Part shown: positions 16,980-24,565 of the stretch, piece by piece
Layout: the number at the start of each line of letters is the position of its first letter
How positions within the stretch are numbered: the first letter of the stretch is position 1
Source of the DNA: Larkinella arboricola
GTDB taxonomy: Bacteria > Bacteroidota > Bacteroidia > Cytophagales > Spirosomataceae
Direction: 5' to 3'
NCBI RefSeq assembly: GCF_003259745.1
Contig: NZ_QLMC01000004.1
Coordinates: 62,001-126,000 of the forward strand
DNA: 64,000 bases
Notes under the pieces: model-generated
The model's database searches: none
What the model was told of the DNA's origin: nothing
What the model saw: only the letters and a program-made list of their open reading frames with translations
Translations under genes and position numbers: made by a program

Positions 16980-17780
16980 ATGTTTCCATCACCTCAATCG
17001 ATCTGGACTGACCTCGCAACCATTCGCGCGCAGGCTCCGCTGATTCACAACATCACCAATTTTGTGGTCATGAACAACACGGCCAACGCGCTGCTGGCCC
17101 TGGGCGCGTCGCCCGCGATGGTTCATGCACCCGAAGAAGTCGAGGATTTTGTCACTATTTCCAGCGCCCTGGTCGTCAACATCGGCACGCTGGATGCCAC
17201 GTTTGTTGCCGGAATGAAACTGGCGATGCGCCGGGCCAAAGACCTGGGCAAACCGGTTGTTTTCGATCCGGTGGGGGTGGGTGCAACGGCCTACCGCAAC
17301 CGGGTTAGTCAGGAACTTCTGACGCTGGCAACACCCGACATCATCCGGGGTAATGCGTCGGAAATACTGGCGCTGGCTGGTCTGGATGCCCAGACCAAAG
17401 GAGTTGACAGCACCGTGGGGTCCGATGCCGCCGTGGAAGCCGCCAAACGACTGAGCCAGACCTGGGGCTGCGTGGTGGTGATCAGTGGTGCTACGGATTA
17501 CATCATTCAGAACGACCAAACCGCTACCATTGCCAACGGTCATCCGCTGATGGCCAAAGTAACGGGCATGGGCTGTACTGCTACGGCCTTGGCCGGCGCG
17601 TTTGCTGCGATAAATTCCGACTATTTTCGGGCTGCAACCCACGCGATGGCCGTCATGGGAATCGCGGGAGAGCTGGCCGCTGAGAAACAGGCGGCCCCCG
17701 GTAGTTTGCAGCTTAACTTCCTTGATAGTCTATATCAACTGGCCCAATCGGATCTGGAAACCCGGTTGAAATTATCGTAA
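16980..17780 (+). CDS. thiM: Hydroxyethylthiazole kinase
   Basis: The 266-residue enzyme phosphorylates 4-methyl-5-(2-hydroxyethyl)thiazole for thiamine salvage. The N-terminal APLIHNITNFVVMNNTANALLALGASPAM stretch is a strong ThiM signature. KPVVFDPVGVGATAYR near 93-108, IRGNASEILAL near 121-131 and the C-terminal KVTGMGCTATALAGAF, with the anion-hole GMGCT, complete the ribokinase-like site. It is the first gene after the riboswitch and overlaps no neighbour, ending 2 bp before thiE. The cluster lacks thiC, thiG and thiS in this window, so it is a salvage rather than a de novo operon. Confidence 0.97.
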   Translation: MFPSPQSIWTDLATIRAQAPLIHNITNFVVMNNTANALLALGASPAMVHAPEEVEDFVTISSALVVNIGTLDATFVAGMKLAMRRAKDLGKPVVFDPVGVGATAYRNRVSQELLTLATPDIIRGNASEILALAGLDAQTKGVDSTVGSDAAVEAAKRLSQTWGCVVVISGATDYIIQNDQTATIANGHPLMAKVTGMGCTATALAGAFAAINSDYFRAATHAMAVMGIAGELAAEKQAAPGSLQLNFLDSLYQLAQSDLETRLKLS

Positions 17781-17782
17781 TC

Positions 17783-18403
17783 ATGAGCGAATTGTATCTG
17801 GTGACCGACACCGACATGGGTTGTCGGGCGGGTCATACCGTGCCATACATCGTGGAGGAAGCGTGCCGGGCCGGGGTCCGGTGGGTGCAGCTGCGGGAAA
17901 AAACCGCATCAACCCGCGCCTTCGTGGAACTGGCTGGAGAACTGAAACGGATTACGCAGATGTACGGCGCCCGACTGATCATCAACGACCGCGTCGATGT
18001 AGCGCTGGCCGTCGATGCCGATGGGGTACACGTGGGGCAGGATGATATGCCGCACCACCTGGTCCGGAAGCTGATCGGGCTGGACAAAATTCTGGGCCTT
18101 TCGGTAAACAACCTGACGGAGTTGCAGGAAGCTAAAGGTGCCGATATTGATTATCTCGGAGTGGCCGCCATTTTTCCGACAGCGACGAAACAGGACACCT
18201 CCAGTTTGCTGGGACTGGAAGGGCTTCGAGAAATTTGCCGACAGACTCGCCTGCCCACGTTTGCCATCGGCGGCATCAACGCCGGAAACATCCGGGATGT
18301 GATGCGGGCGGGGGCCACGGGAGCCGCCGTCGTTTCGGCCATCTGCGGCCACCCGTCGCCTTACGAGGCCGCCCGGGAACTGAGTTTATTAATGAGCGAA
18401 TAA
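17783..18403 (+). CDS. thiE: Thiamine phosphate synthase
   Basis: The 206-residue TIM-barrel enzyme joins hydroxymethylpyrimidine pyrophosphate and thiazole phosphate to give thiamine phosphate. Recognisable segments are VRWVQLREKTAS near 31-42 (binding the pyrophosphate), LIINDRVDVALAVDADGVHVGQDDMP near 71-96, and FAIGGINAGNIRDVMRAGATGAAVVSAI near 161-188, the phosphate-binding end of the barrel. It follows thiM by 2 bp, implying translational coupling. The last 23 bp of the gene fall in a loose repeat region shared with the gap before thiD. Confidence 0.97.
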   Translation: MSELYLVTDTDMGCRAGHTVPYIVEEACRAGVRWVQLREKTASTRAFVELAGELKRITQMYGARLIINDRVDVALAVDADGVHVGQDDMPHHLVRKLIGLDKILGLSVNNLTELQEAKGADIDYLGVAAIFPTATKQDTSSLLGLEGLREICRQTRLPTFAIGGINAGNIRDVMRAGATGAAVVSAICGHPSPYEAARELSLLMSE

Positions 18404-18485
18404 GTGAGTTTGAATGCGTAAATGGTTCGCCAATTATCACCCCTTGCGAAGCGATTCATTCAAAATTCACTCATTCAAAATTGAC
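18381..18485. repeat. Quasi-palindromic word array between thiE and thiD
   Basis: TGAG occurs at 18381, 18393 and 18405 (12-bp pitch, partly within the end of thiE). After a 40-bp spacer, a 15-bp unit TCATTCAAAATTSAC is repeated twice in tandem at 18456-18485. GTGAGTTTGAATG at 18404-18416 is nearly the reverse complement of part of that unit, so a hairpin can form. It resembles the crisper arrays at 9921, 43248 and 44919 but is less regular. Confidence 0.55.
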
Positions 18486-18492
18486 CCAGGAT

Positions 18493-19302
18493 ATGAAAAT
18501 CTACGCACGTACTCTCACTATTGCCGGTTCCGACAGCGGGGGCGGGGCCGGTATTCAGGCCGATTTGAAAACGTTTGCGGCTTTGGGCTGTTACGGTATG
18601 TCGGTGCTGACGGCGCTGACGGCCCAGAATACCAAAGCCGTCACCGGTATTTTTCCGGTGCCGCCCGCGTTTATTGCAGAACAACTGAAAGCCGTCCTGA
18701 GCGACATCGGCACTGATGCCGTTAAAATCGGGATGCTGCATTCGCCCGAGGTGATTGAGGTGGTTGCCAAAACGCTGGTCGAATTTGGCGTCACGAATAT
18801 TGTGCTTGATCCGGTTATGGTGGCCAAAAGTGGCGACAAACTCTTGCAGGACGAAGCCGTCGATGCGCTTAAATCCTATCTGCTTCCTATTGCCACGCTT
18901 ATCACGCCTAACCTGCCCGAAACCAGCGTATTGCTGGGCCGGACCGTTGAGCTACAGGCCGATATGCCACAAGCCGCCGTCGATCTGTTAAGATTGGGTG
19001 CCGGTGCGGTTTTGGTAAAAGGCGGCCACCTCATAACGGACGACAGCGCCGATTTACTCTATCTGGCAACGAGCGAACATCATTGGTTTTCGACCGCCCG
19101 GATTGACACCAAAAATTCACACGGCACGGGTTGCACGCTGTCGTCGGCCATCGCGGCAGGTCTGGCCAAAGGCTTGTCCGTCGTGGAAGCCGTCTCCGCA
19201 GCTAAAACCTATCTGACGCAGGCCCTTCGGACAGGGGCGGAGTATCGCCTGGGGCATGGACACGGCCCCGTTCATCATTTTTACGATTTCTGGACTCATT
19301 AG
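18493..19302 (+). CDS. thiD: Hydroxymethylpyrimidine/phosphomethylpyrimidine kinase
   Basis: The 269-residue ribokinase-family enzyme phosphorylates HMP and then HMP-phosphate, supplying the pyrimidine half for ThiE. Motifs are LTIAGSDSGGGAGIQADLKTFAALGCYGMSV near 7-37, DAVKIGMLHSPEV near 75-87, NIVLDPVMVAKSGDKLL near 101-117, and the catalytic NSHGTGCTLSSAIAAGLAKG near 212-231. I choose the ATG at 18493 because the family's start pattern begins there; the longer open frame upstream overlaps thiE. It ends 1 bp before tenA. Confidence 0.97.
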   Translation: MKIYARTLTIAGSDSGGGAGIQADLKTFAALGCYGMSVLTALTAQNTKAVTGIFPVPPAFIAEQLKAVLSDIGTDAVKIGMLHSPEVIEVVAKTLVEFGVTNIVLDPVMVAKSGDKLLQDEAVDALKSYLLPIATLITPNLPETSVLLGRTVELQADMPQAAVDLLRLGAGAVLVKGGHLITDDSADLLYLATSEHHWFSTARIDTKNSHGTGCTLSSAIAAGLAKGLSVVEAVSAAKTYLTQALRTGAEYRLGHGHGPVHHFYDFWTH

Positions 19303-19303
19303 T

Positions 19304-19954
19304 ATGCAATTTACCGAACAACTCTGGCAGGACATTCAACCCATTTACAAATCCATTTTAGAACACGGTTTTGTGAAGAAACTAACGGCGGGAAGCCTGC
19401 CTTCGCCCACGTTTCAGTATTATATTCAACAGGATGCGCTGTATCTGGTCGATTTTGGCCGGGCGCTGAGCCAACTGGCCGCCCGCAGCACTCAGCCCGA
19501 CGACATGCTGCAATTTGCCCAGTTTGCCCAGAACGCCATTCTGGTCGAACGGGCGCTGCATGAAACGTACTTTGCGCTGTATGCTATTGAACCGCAAACC
19601 GTCAAGATGCCTGCCTGCTTCGCCTACACCAACTACCTGCTGGCTACCACTTCCTTGCAATCCATTGCGGTGGGGGCCGCTGCCGTATTACCCTGTTTCT
19701 GGATTTATCGGGAAGTGGGCCGGTTTATTTACCAGCGGGCTATTCAGGCCAACCCATACCGGGCCTGGATTGATACGTACGCGGGCGATGCCTTTGACCA
19801 GTCGGTGACGCAGATGCTGGAACTAACCGACCGGTTTGCGGAACAGGCCGGGTCCGCTGAACGGGAGATGATGCGGGAAGCTTTCCGGATGTCGAGTCGG
19901 CTGGAATGGTATTTCTGGAACGATGCGTATACCCTGAACGGTTGGCTGGTATAA
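19304..19954 (+). CDS. tenA: Thiaminase II / aminopyrimidine aminohydrolase TenA
   Basis: The 216-residue all-helical protein belongs to the TenA family, which hydrolyses degraded thiamine pyrimidines (or thiamine) to HMP for reuse. The conserved active-site region appears as CFAYTNYLLATTSLQS and LPCFWIYREVG, the latter holding the nucleophilic Cys. YIQQDALYLVDFGRAL near the N-terminus and FWNDAYTLNGW at the C-terminus also fit. It starts 1 bp after the thiD stop, so the two are coupled. It completes a logical route: TenA to HMP, ThiD to HMP-PP, ThiM to thiazole phosphate, ThiE to thiamine phosphate. Confidence 0.95.
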   Translation: MQFTEQLWQDIQPIYKSILEHGFVKKLTAGSLPSPTFQYYIQQDALYLVDFGRALSQLAARSTQPDDMLQFAQFAQNAILVERALHETYFALYAIEPQTVKMPACFAYTNYLLATTSLQSIAVGAAAVLPCFWIYREVGRFIYQRAIQANPYRAWIDTYAGDAFDQSVTQMLELTDRFAEQAGSAEREMMREAFRMSSRLEWYFWNDAYTLNGWLV

Positions 19955-19968
19955 AACCGGGGTGGATT

Positions 19969-20664
19969 CTACTCGTTATCCAGGATATCGGCGGCCAGGG
20001 CGTTGACGGTTTCCCACGAAAAAGGCAGCCACATACCCGTGTTGTCGTCAAACACTTCGGTGGCCTCTTCGCACGGAAACAGCTTATAGTCAAACTTGGG
20101 GTAGTTGCTGACGAGGTAGCCGGGATAATAGTATAGTTTGTGCTGCTGCCGGGCGTAGATGATTTTTTGCATCATCAGAAATTTACCCAGGCTGTACCGA
20201 CGGTATTCAGGATCATAGAAGTTCATGATTCCGGCAATGCTTTCGGCTCCGTGGTCAAAAATACCGACGGCAATCAGATGATCTCCGTCCCGGACTTCGA
20301 CGGAATACGTGTCAAAAGCGTTATAGGTCGAACCGCTCATGAGCCAGAACTCCACGGATTCGGGGGCTTCGAAGTCAACCGCGTTGCGATACCGGTTGTA
20401 AAGCGCCCGGATTTCGCTGGTCAGCGCGAAGGGTTTGATCTCTACCGTAAACGCTGCGTTGCGCCGGAGCAAAGCCCGCTGCTTGCTCCCGAACTCGACG
20501 TTTGCCAGGTCGAACCGCAGCCAGTGTACGGGTAAAATGGTGTTATCGTAAACCAGGTACCGGCAGGTAAAAATATCCTGATGCATCCGGAAATAGCCCA
20601 GGCTCAGGTATAAATCCAGTTCACTTCCTTTCATGGTCATGGTCAGGGAGTATAAATAGGGCAT
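19969..20664 (-). CDS. Arginyl-tRNA-protein transferase-like (GNAT fold) protein
   Basis: From the ATG at 20664 this is a 231-residue protein. The C-terminal part resembles the arginyltransferase C domain: GIMNFYDPEYRRYSLGKFLMMQKIIYARQ followed by LYYYPGYLVSNYPKFDYKL. Such enzymes attach amino acids to the N-terminus of proteins marked for degradation. The N-terminal part has CRYL near residue 34 but lacks an obvious full zinc-cysteine cluster. Bacteroidota versions are poorly characterised, so the acceptor and donor are uncertain. It converges on tenA, with 14 bp between stop codons. Confidence 0.68.
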   Translation of the reverse strand: MPYLYSLTMTMKGSELDLYLSLGYFRMHQDIFTCRYLVYDNTILPVHWLRFDLANVEFGSKQRALLRRNAAFTVEIKPFALTSEIRALYNRYRNAVDFEAPESVEFWLMSGSTYNAFDTYSVEVRDGDHLIAVGIFDHGAESIAGIMNFYDPEYRRYSLGKFLMMQKIIYARQQHKLYYYPGYLVSNYPKFDYKLFPCEEATEVFDDNTGMWLPFSWETVNALAADILDNE

Positions 20665-20722
20665 GATCAGCCTACAAGTTAATAGCAAACGACCAACAAC
20701 CCGCCGTTTCCCGATTGATTAT

Positions 20723-20929
20723 CTAAATCAGGCCGTCGTCTTTAAAAAGCTTGTAAATGGACATGGCGTGGCCGTGTCCCAAATCAAAATCTTCTTTTAG
20801 CCAGGCTACAATTTCACCCGCTTTTGTACCCGGTTTAAGTAACCCTTTTTGGCTGGCGAGTTGTTTGAAATCCTCCGGTTTTTTCCCCGTTTTCTTCTCA
20901 ATATTGTCAAGATAAGCCTGGAAAGACAT
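20723..20929 (-). CDS. DUF4287 small protein
   Basis: This small gene encodes 68 residues from the ATG at 20929 (MSFQAYLDNIEKKTGK). The pattern KTGKKPEDFKQLASQKG, then GEIVAWLKEDFDLGHGHAMSIYKLFKD, matches the DUF4287 family of short helical proteins. The function is unknown. No signal peptide or membrane segment is visible. It is transcribed 58 bp upstream of the transferase-like gene and in the same direction. Confidence 0.82.
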   Translation of the reverse strand: MSFQAYLDNIEKKTGKKPEDFKQLASQKGLLKPGTKAGEIVAWLKEDFDLGHGHAMSIYKLFKDDGLI

Positions 20930-21180
20930 ACTAGCTACGAGTTGAAGTACAATAGATCGGGTAAAAATAGAAAAGTTGTGGACATATTCCACTTCGAAAA
21001 GCGCATTACCGGGGAAAAGGAATCAAAACACGGCAAACCACAGACCGGATTCGCCAATAAGCAAAACGACGGGTTGGCTGGTCTGTCGATTAACAACAAC
21101 TCAGTCGCCCGGTTTCGCAGTTGAGAAGTCCCTTCTGCCAGTTGAAGAACAATCCAACTGATTGGGGCCCGGCCTTGCGC

Positions 21181-21188
21181 TAGTTTTG
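21181..21188 (+). promoter_or_regulatory. Candidate -7 promoter box TAGTTTTG
   Basis: TAGTTTTG matches TAnnTTTG and lies 33 bp before the AraC-family gene's ATG. A TTG at 21162 is 16 bp upstream, slightly closer than usual for a -33 element. Confidence 0.4.
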
Positions 21189-21221
21189 TTTTACGCCCAA
21201 CCATTCAGACCGACATTGTAC

Positions 21222-22211
21222 ATGGCAGCCACGGTTTTACAAACAACGGACTTATTTGAATTTGATCAGATACCGGATTCGGGTGCTTCACCGACCGCCG
21301 GTTTTCTGCGCTTTCACCACCGTAAAGCCGGGAATATTGTCATCAGAAACATCGGATTTCCACATATGCAGATTATGGAAATGCACTGGGAAACCGCCGA
21401 AGACATTGAGTTGCACGACGTCAATCCCTCCGAAGGCGTTTCCATCAATTTCATGCTCAGCGGGGCTATGGATACGCAGTTTAGGGGAATCCGCCCGGCC
21501 TTGAACATGCGCCCCGGTACCCATAATCTGGTGCATGCGCCCGAAGCCACTCACCTCAGCCGGTTGAAGCGGGGGCAATCCATGTCCATGCTGCTGGTGA
21601 GTCTGGAAAAAGCGTTTTTTGCGTCGGCCATTGGGTCATCCGATCGCTGGAGTGAACAGGTTCTGACTGATTTTGGCCACCGGCGGCCTTTTTCCGGCGT
21701 TCCGGGCACCTCGACCATCACGCCCCGGATGCAGCACCTGATCCATGATATTCGAGATGGCAAGGCAATGGGGCCCATGCGCAACCTGCTCATTCAGTCG
21801 CGGGTATTGGAGCTGGTGGCGCTGGAAATCGAGCAATTCAGAACGCCGGTTCCGGGCGCTGAAACCATGCCGGTGGATGAAGTTGAAAAACTGCACCAGC
21901 TAAAACGTTACCTGGAAGCCAACTTTCTGGCGGAACACTCGCTGGCGCAGTTGAGCCGGTATTGCCTGCTGAATGAGTTCAAGGTCAAAAAAGGCTTCAG
22001 GCAACTGTTCAATATTACGGTTTTCAATTACCTGCGCAAACTGCGGATGGACCATGCCGGACAACTGCTGCGCCACGGCCCCCTGTCGGTGGATGAGGTG
22101 GCCGACCAGCTTGGCTACGAGCATTCGCAGCATTTTTCGATTGCCTTTAAAAAATACACGGGGGTGACACCTTCCCAATACCAGCACGGAAAACCGTCCG
22201 TTTATGCCTAG
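21222..22211 (+). CDS. AraC-family transcriptional regulator
   Basis: The 329-residue regulator has its DNA-binding domain at about 230-325. The first helix-turn-helix is in HSLAQLSRYCLLNEFKVKKGFRQLF, and the second is in LSVDEVADQLGYEHSQHFSIAFKKYTGVTPSQY, a classic AraC signature. The N-terminal 220 residues form an effector or dimer domain that I cannot assign to a ligand. I start at the ATG at 21222; an upstream reading would lack a family match and run through the -7 box. Neighbours do not show an obvious target operon. Confidence 0.9.
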   Translation: MAATVLQTTDLFEFDQIPDSGASPTAGFLRFHHRKAGNIVIRNIGFPHMQIMEMHWETAEDIELHDVNPSEGVSINFMLSGAMDTQFRGIRPALNMRPGTHNLVHAPEATHLSRLKRGQSMSMLLVSLEKAFFASAIGSSDRWSEQVLTDFGHRRPFSGVPGTSTITPRMQHLIHDIRDGKAMGPMRNLLIQSRVLELVALEIEQFRTPVPGAETMPVDEVEKLHQLKRYLEANFLAEHSLAQLSRYCLLNEFKVKKGFRQLFNITVFNYLRKLRMDHAGQLLRHGPLSVDEVADQLGYEHSQHFSIAFKKYTGVTPSQYQHGKPSVYA

Positions 22212-22214
22212 CCG

Positions 22215-22304
22215 TTGACGGTAATGGGCCGGATGACGCCAGATAGACCACAAAACGGGTATACCCTCTGGCAAACCCATTTTGTGGTCATCCGATTGAC
22301 GGTA
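22215..22304. repeat. Hairpin element flanked by 9-bp direct repeats
   Basis: Direct repeats TTGACGGTA at 22215-22223 and 22296-22304 flank a palindromic core. The core has CGGATGAC at 22230-22237 with its complement at 22287-22294, and a 14-bp arm at 22247-22260 pairing (13 of 14) with 22275-22288. A second, exclusive pairing joins GCCAGA at 22238-22243 to TCTGGC at 22267-22272. It lies between convergent genes. It could be a terminator, or a tiny mobile hairpin element with a target duplication. Confidence 0.6.
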
Positions 22305-22317
22305 TTTTGCAAAACAG

Positions 22318-22725
22318 TTACAATAAATTCAGCTGCACCAGTCCTGACAAAAACTGATAGCAACCGGTTTTGGTGCGGGTAAATTCGTCGGATAAGTCGG
22401 CGAATTGGGATGGAATAACCGTGTGACGCCCGAACCGGGGCTTTTCGCACGGAAGCAGGTTGCTGGAAGCACACCCCGCGTTTTCGCACACCACATCTGT
22501 GCGCAGGCGGTTAAACCAAATTTTCAGCCGATTCAGCCCCCGGTAATAATCAATGGCCCGGTAGCGTAGGTTCTGGTGATTATACTGATCCAGCACATCT
22601 TCCAAAAGCGTAAGCAACTGGTTAATCTCCTGCTCAAGATTCGTCAGCGTGACGGCCCAGCGCTGATTTTCGGTGTGACAATGTTCCAGTTGGCGTCGTT
22701 CCAAGTAAGTGATTGGTGTTTCCAT
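22318..22725 (-). CDS. Hypothetical helical protein
   Basis: The 135-residue product is unknown to me. Residues 1-75 are charged and helical with possible coiled-coil heptads (LEQEINQLLTLLEDVLDQY). The second half contains a small cysteine group, CENAGCASSNLLPC near 80-93, that could bind metal or form disulfides. No signal peptide is evident. It converges with the AraC gene, is divergent from the next membrane-protein gene across about 200 bp, and starts with an ATG at 22725. Coding status is likely but not proven. Confidence 0.6.
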   Translation of the reverse strand: METPITYLERRQLEHCHTENQRWAVTLTNLEQEINQLLTLLEDVLDQYNHQNLRYRAIDYYRGLNRLKIWFNRLRTDVVCENAGCASSNLLPCEKPRFGRHTVIPSQFADLSDEFTRTKTGCYQFLSGLVQLNLL

Positions 22726-22928
22726 CCTGTCGATATTTTCTGTAAAGCTGCCGGTTTGTCCGGGGCTTTCCCATGACCCTGATCAGATCGGGAACTGATG
22801 ATGCTCAGTTGCTGGCGACGTTAAGATCACCTGACGGGTTGACGCCGGTCATCGGTTCGGCAGGTTCTGTCGGCAATCTTTGTGTCATCAAATTATCAAC
22901 ACGACAATAATCTTTAATCAATACGACG

Positions 22929-23282
22929 ATGAATACGAAACTTGCTTTTCCCGCCCAACCCGTTGCCGAACACAACCTGAGCCATAGCTGGACGACCCGG
23001 TATAATAACCTGATTGCGTTACTTGAATCCGGCGACTACCGGTTTACGATGATGGGGGCGATGCTGATGCTCCAGGGTTGTATCCTGACGCCGGTTGCCT
23101 TGCTGATTTTCCAATATTTTGATTTCGGTTACAGTGACCTTTTCGCCGGCTTTGCCGTTGTATCGTTCTTTGCGGTACTGGTTTCTAACCTGGGTCTTTT
23201 GTCTGTACGGTTTTGCCTGAAGCTTTTTGCCGTTAACGTGCTGCTTCACCTGCTGGTGATCGCTCTCCACTTCGTTCACTAA
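22929..23282 (+). CDS. Hypothetical small membrane protein
   Basis: The 117-residue protein has three predicted membrane segments at about 40-61, 67-88 and 92-115, after a polar N-terminus of about 35 residues. Nothing in it matches a family I know. The last helix ends with HLLVIALHFVH at the very C-terminus. A clear stem-loop terminator follows about 40 bp after the stop, which supports it as a real transcription unit. Confidence 0.62.
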   Translation: MNTKLAFPAQPVAEHNLSHSWTTRYNNLIALLESGDYRFTMMGAMLMLQGCILTPVALLIFQYFDFGYSDLFAGFAVVSFFAVLVSNLGLLSVRFCLKLFAVNVLLHLLVIALHFVH

Positions 23283-23322
23283 GCGTCTCTTTTCATAACC
23301 GGCAAACCGCTGCCCTTCTGCG

Positions 23323-23355
23323 AAAGCGTTATATTCAGCAAGAGTATAACGCTTT
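23323..23355 (+). terminator. Stem-loop terminator after small membrane protein
   Basis: A perfect 11-bp stem (AAAGCGTTATA and its complement) encloses an 11-nt loop and is followed by GGTTTTG. It is 40 bp downstream of the membrane-protein gene. Confidence 0.65.
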
Positions 23356-23435
23356 GGTTTTGTCTAGGCCGGAAAGAAAAAGATGCAAAAAACGGCGAAC
23401 CGGATTCAGTCGGTTTGGGATGCGGTATCAAACAA

Positions 23436-23461
23436 AAAGCCCCAATCATTTCTGGAGCTTT
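23436..23461 (-). terminator. Candidate terminator after NmrA-like gene
   Basis: An imperfect 9-bp stem (one mismatch) AAAGCCCCA/TGGAGCTTT closes an 8-nt loop. On the minus strand it is followed by a T-run (complement of AAAAA at 23431-23436). It lies 30 bp past the end of the minus-strand gene. Confidence 0.5.
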
Positions 23462-23491
23462 GCAAAAAGTAGTCAGCAAGCTTAAATCGGA

Positions 23492-24355
23492 TTAATCTTG
23501 CTGATTTTTAACCAAGTCCGCAATGTAGCTTTGTAATGAGGTTGTTCCCCGAATCGGGTTGTCCGCGAACTCAGGGGTGTCCAGCGTTGCCGCGGTCATG
23601 TTCGCCATCGATTCGGCGGCTTCATCGGAGAATCCGACCGCTTTTAACGACTTTTTCCACTGGTCGCGCGGAATTTCGACGGCTTCAACGGGTTTCTGTA
23701 AAGCCGTCGAAAAAGCCGCAGCGACATCCGCCGGTGAGTAGAGTTCCGGCCCTTCGACGTAATGCAAACCCGTTTGATCGACGGGCCCGGTGAGCAGCCG
23801 GGCCGCCACCTGGCCGATGTCATTGGGGGCTACCATTGGCAGTTTAAAATCAGCCGGATAGTATGCATATACCTTGCCCTCCGCCCGGGCCGAGTGCAGG
23901 GCATATTCCCAATTGCTCATGTAATAAGCGCCACGGATGACGCTGGTGGGGATGGGCTGGCGGGCTAATGCCTGCTCCAGTTCGTACAACACGCCCAGAT
24001 CGCCAACCCGGTCGCCCGGCTGCGCTCCGTAGGTGGACTGAACCACAATCTTCTCCAGACCGGATTCGTCCAGCGCGGCTAGAATGGCCTGCATGTTTTT
24101 GCGTTCTTCGGCGGCTGTATCCGTAGACGGCGGAGCCGGCGGATTGAGCAGGAACAGCCGCTTGCCCTGGCGGAAAACCGCTTGCAAACGTGCTACATCC
24201 TGCACATCGGTTATGGCTCCGTGCGCTCCTTTCTGCTTCCAGGTATCCGCTTTCCGGGCATCCCGGGTAATAATGGTAACCGGTTCTCCTTTTTCCAGCA
24301 ACGCATTCGCTACTGCCGAACCTACGTGGCCCGTAGCTCCAAGGATAATGTACAT
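23492..24355 (-). CDS. NmrA-like NAD(P)-binding oxidoreductase
   Basis: The 287-residue protein is an atypical short-chain dehydrogenase of the NmrA/QOR2 type. The Rossmann motif is YIILGATGHVGSAVANALLEKG at 2-23, and TIITRDARKADTWKQ follows at 28-42, where an Arg usually contacts NADP. KIVVQSTYGAQPG and IRGAYYMSNWEYAL are other family segments. Members act as quinone or azo reductases or as redox-sensing regulators; this one cannot be assigned further. It is a single gene, divergent from the double-SGNH gene. Confidence 0.85.
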   Translation of the reverse strand: MYIILGATGHVGSAVANALLEKGEPVTIITRDARKADTWKQKGAHGAITDVQDVARLQAVFRQGKRLFLLNPPAPPSTDTAAEERKNMQAILAALDESGLEKIVVQSTYGAQPGDRVGDLGVLYELEQALARQPIPTSVIRGAYYMSNWEYALHSARAEGKVYAYYPADFKLPMVAPNDIGQVAARLLTGPVDQTGLHYVEGPELYSPADVAAAFSTALQKPVEAVEIPRDQWKKSLKAVGFSDEAAESMANMTAATLDTPEFADNPIRGTTSLQSYIADLVKNQQD

Positions 24356-24565
24356 AGCTTAAAAGTGAATCTAAAAAATGGTTGAGATATGGAGTTTAAC
24401 GGTAAAGCCGGGGTGAAATTTTGTTTGTGCTCTGAATGATTTTGGACTCAAAAGCCGGGTTCTATTTTTCATTCTAAACGCATTTGACGGTTTTACGCAT
24501 ATCCTGCGTATTTTTAGGCGTTTTCCGGCTGCGTAGACAGCCCCTTGTTCCTGAACCTGATTTTC

